Positions 4,719 through 6,502 of a stretch of 6,502 bases of DNA are shown one piece after another. Below the pieces are notes generated by a model. It was not told the DNA's origin. It was given only the letters and a program-made list of their open reading frames with translations, and did no database searches. The translations under genes were made by a program, and so were the position numbers. The stretch comes from Methanomassiliicoccales archaeon (GTDB lineage: Archaea; Thermoplasmatota; Thermoplasmata; SG8-5), in NCBI GenBank assembly GCA_030636255.1, contig DAOVXH010000102.1, forward strand, positions 1 to 6,502, in the 5' to 3' direction. Positions within the stretch are counted from its first letter, which is position 1. The number at the start of each line of letters is the position of its first letter.

Positions 4719-5429
4719 TTAGGCCTTTTGGAGCCGGTCTGCACGTTTGTTGTAGTTCAGGGCCTCTGCCTCATGAGTCTTGCTTTGCTCCAGCAATGCC
4801 TTTGCCTTCTGGCGCTTTGCTGCAGCTTTTTGAGTATTCTTGGCAGAATTGCTCATCCATCTGCTGGACTTGCTCTTCATCTTTGCTGTTTTGGCCTTGA
4901 GTTTCGCAACCTTCACCCTGGTACGCTCGGCCTTTCCGCCTTCCAGGTATTCAAGGTCGGCTTGCTTATCATCTGCCTTGGCCATTGCATCCTTGCTTTT
5001 CTCGATGAACTTCTCGGCCTTGCGTCTGGCCTTATTGGAATTCTCCTGGTACTTCACCATGGCAGCTTCCTCTGCCCGGTATTTCTTGAAAAGTTTGGCT
5101 GCCTCTGCGCTGTGCTTGGCTGCCCTTTGCCTTAGAATTGTGACATCATGATATTCTGCGGCCCGCATCTTGTCTTTCCTGGTCTGTGAAATTTCTGCTT
5201 CAATATCTGCCTCTTTTTTTGGCTCCTTGGTAGGCTCCTGGATCTCAGATGTACTTGGAGCATCATCGGGAGGCATAAGATAATCATGGGAATATGATGC
5301 ATTCTCCTCCTTCTTCGCAGGCTCCAGGGGAGGAAGGGCTTCCTCTGCACTATTACCTTCCTTCTTCTCTGTAACGGCCTTCCCACCACCATAGAATATA
5401 TCGTCATCATCTTCCAAATCATCACTCAT
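4719..5429 (-). CDS. Charge-polarised Lys/Ala/Glu-rich helical (coiled-coil-like) protein
   Basis: A 236-residue soluble protein of no recognised family. Residues 1-10 are strongly acidic (MSDDLEDDDD), and 11-75 are a low-complexity, Pro/Glu/Lys-rich, probably disordered region. From about 76 to the end the sequence is almost entirely helix-forming Ala, Lys, Glu, Arg and Gln, with only one likely break at EGGKAER (163-169) and no Cys. The C-terminal half carries a high excess of Lys/Arg with regularly spaced Ala, consistent with a long coiled coil and possibly with nucleic acid or membrane-surface binding. ATG 5429 has AGGGAT eight bases upstream; an in-frame TTG at 5438 would add three residues. 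It lies 29 bp after the RCK/USP-like gene on the same strand, so the two are probably co-transcribed. The role is unknown; a structural or chromatin-associated function is speculation. Confidence 0.85.
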   Translation of the reverse strand: MSDDLEDDDDIFYGGGKAVTEKKEGNSAEEALPPLEPAKKEENASYSHDYLMPPDDAPSTSEIQEPTKEPKKEADIEAEISQTRKDKMRAAEYHDVTILRQRAAKHSAEAAKLFKKYRAEEAAMVKYQENSNKARRKAEKFIEKSKDAMAKADDKQADLEYLEGGKAERTRVKVAKLKAKTAKMKSKSSRWMSNSAKNTQKAAAKRQKAKALLEQSKTHEAEALNYNKRADRLQKA

Positions 5430-5458
5430 ATTTACCAATCCCTTATTGTTCTGCAGGA

Positions 5459-6502
5459 TTAAAGCTTTTCTTTCACCCGCCTACGCATAGGAAGTTCTTC
5501 TTTTCCCACAATCAAGACAGATGCTTCTGCATCATTGATGATTCTGTTTAGCATGTCCCTACGTATGAATGGGCTGTTCCAGTTAATGACCACAAGCTGA
5601 TTGCGTTTCGACTTTACCTTCAGAACGAACTCGATTGTCGGATCTCCACGGACAATATCCTCCACAATCTCAATTCCATAAATCCTGGCCATTCTTTTTG
5701 TGTGGCTTCTCACAATATCATGTTCAACGCTTCCTGATATGTCTGGATACATGGCATACAGTTTGGCAGATGTATCAAGGGCCAGACTAACCGCACACTT
5801 GGCACAACGCTCCCCTATCATAGAACTATCCAAAAGATGAATTACACGCTCATATTTTCGGCCCATGGCTATCAAAATTGAAACATCTGTATCTGATATA
5901 AGGTGTTTAACAAATTTCATTGGCAGAGAATGGCCAAATATTCCTTTCTTGGCCTGATGTACCGCAACAAGAACTCCATCATCCTTGCCAAAGGTTTTCA
6001 CATGTTTCATGAATTCCTCAAGCAAATTACCAATTACCGGTTTGAACTCTCCCTTAACCCCTGCTTTTTCAAGGATTATTTGGGCCTTCTTCAGCAAATC
6101 ATTATCTTCATGACGATAGACCAGTTGGCAATCCACCTTGAATCTGCTACATAGAAAAGCCACTTCTTTCAGACCTTTAATATCATTTTCAGATTGCAAC
6201 AGATAAACTACCTTGGTTCTGGCAATATACTGGCTTGAACTGCCTGCCAGTGTCTCAAAAATCTCTACATTTACTTCACCTAATGATACCAGGGAAATAA
6301 TATCTCCATCTTTCAAAATCATGGAAGGATTTGCCCTCTGAAGCTCTTCGCCTTTCCTGACTGCAGCAACAATGCAATTTGGAGGCAGTTTGATATCTTT
6401 AATTTTGGTACCTATTACTGGTGAATTTTTGGTGATTACAATATCTGTGACTGTTTCCATTGAGGGAAATACTTCTTCATGAATGGCATTGATGGTTTCG
6501 GC
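5459..6502 (-). CDS. RCK_C domain plus tandem USP-like domains, 5' end outside the window
   Basis: The frame is open from the stop at 5459-5461 to the window edge. The first in-window Met (6460) has no ribosome binding site and is preceded by 14 further codons reading AETINAIHEEVFPS, so the protein is almost certainly longer. Counting from that Met, residues 1-70 look like the RCK/TrkA C-terminal domain (SPVIGTKIKDIKLPPN, then LKDGDIISLVS), which binds small ligands in ion-transport regulators. Residues about 82-203 and 204-320 look like two universal-stress-protein-type Rossmann units; the second opens RVIHLLDSSMIGERCAKCAV and ends ASVLIVGK. Neither unit shows the full G-x2-G-x9-G(S/T) nucleotide motif, so ATP binding is doubtful. 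The missing N-terminus may be a transporter or channel, or a TrkA-N domain. The coiled-coil gene follows after 29 bp. Confidence 0.85.
   Translation of the reverse strand, partial: AETINAIHEEVFPSMETVTDIVITKNSPVIGTKIKDIKLPPNCIVAAVRKGEELQRANPSMILKDGDIISLVSLGEVNVEIFETLAGSSSQYIARTKVVYLLQSENDIKGLKEVAFLCSRFKVDCQLVYRHEDNDLLKKAQIILEKAGVKGEFKPVIGNLLEEFMKHVKTFGKDDGVLVAVHQAKKGIFGHSLPMKFVKHLISDTDVSILIAMGRKYERVIHLLDSSMIGERCAKCAVSLALDTSAKLYAMYPDISGSVEHDIVRSHTKRMARIYGIEIVEDIVRGDPTIEFVLKVKSKRNQLVVINWNSPFIRRDMLNRIINDAEASVLIVGKEELPMRRRVKEKL

Noticed and set aside
4620..5151. Leu/Cys/Ala-rich + strand reading frames of 171 and 103 residues
   Set aside because: They are antisense shadows of the Lys/Ala/Glu-rich gene; reversed Lys, Glu and Ala codons give Leu-, Phe- and Ser/Cys-rich pseudo-membrane sequence. 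No ribosome binding site was seen.
6458..6460. ATG at 6460 as the true start of the RCK/USP-like protein
   Set aside because: The frame continues without a stop to the window edge, the upstream codons read like RCK-type sequence, and there is no ribosome binding site.

Overview
The window looks like chromosomal DNA from an archaeon, probably euryarchaeal or Thermoplasmata-like, of moderate GC. The evidence is the archaeal-type methionine adenosyltransferase, a DUF4443-like archaeal helix-turn-helix protein beside it, Shine-Dalgarno cores of the GGAG type, and small membrane proteins carrying Cys4 zinc ribbons. The lineage cannot be fixed from this piece alone. I see no rRNA, tRNA, CRISPR array, insertion sequence or phage gene.

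Layout. Bases 2-1800 (+ strand) hold a two-gene unit: S-adenosylmethionine synthetase and, five bases after it, a DUF4443-like putative regulator. It converges on a block of minus-strand genes that fills the rest of the window. Read in their own direction, these are: (1) the C-terminal part of an RCK_C plus tandem USP-like protein whose start lies outside the window (5459-6502); (2) a charge-polarised Lys/Ala/Glu-rich helical protein (4719-5429); (3) a membrane protein with one zinc ribbon (4040-4546); (4) a longer paralogue with two zinc ribbons (3255-3887); (5) a membrane protein with an N-terminal His/Cys motif resembling DUF2085 (2708-3208); (6) an 81-residue single-helix membrane protein with one zinc ribbon (2373-2618); (7) a three-helix membrane protein with a Gln/Pro-rich tail but no ribbon (1833-2222).

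How the genes may work together. The + strand pair makes SAM and possibly senses or regulates something linked to it. The minus-strand genes 3-7 form a cluster of small membrane proteins, three of which share one module: membrane helix or helices, then a Pro/Gln/Tyr-rich linker, then a cytosolic zinc ribbon. They look like products of local duplication and module reuse. Their function is unknown; a membrane-tethered zinc-ribbon adaptor or stress-response group is a guess. Genes 1 and 2 are close enough (29 bp apart) to be co-transcribed.

The short intergenic gaps are unusually structured. Two back-to-back perfect hairpins abut the ribosome binding site of gene 5. A hairpin plus T-rich terminator-like element occurs twice, at the 3' ends of genes 6 and 7. 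Ahead of gene 3, a 16-bp direct repeat brackets a long imperfect inverted repeat. No gene-free stretch exceeds about 175 bp.
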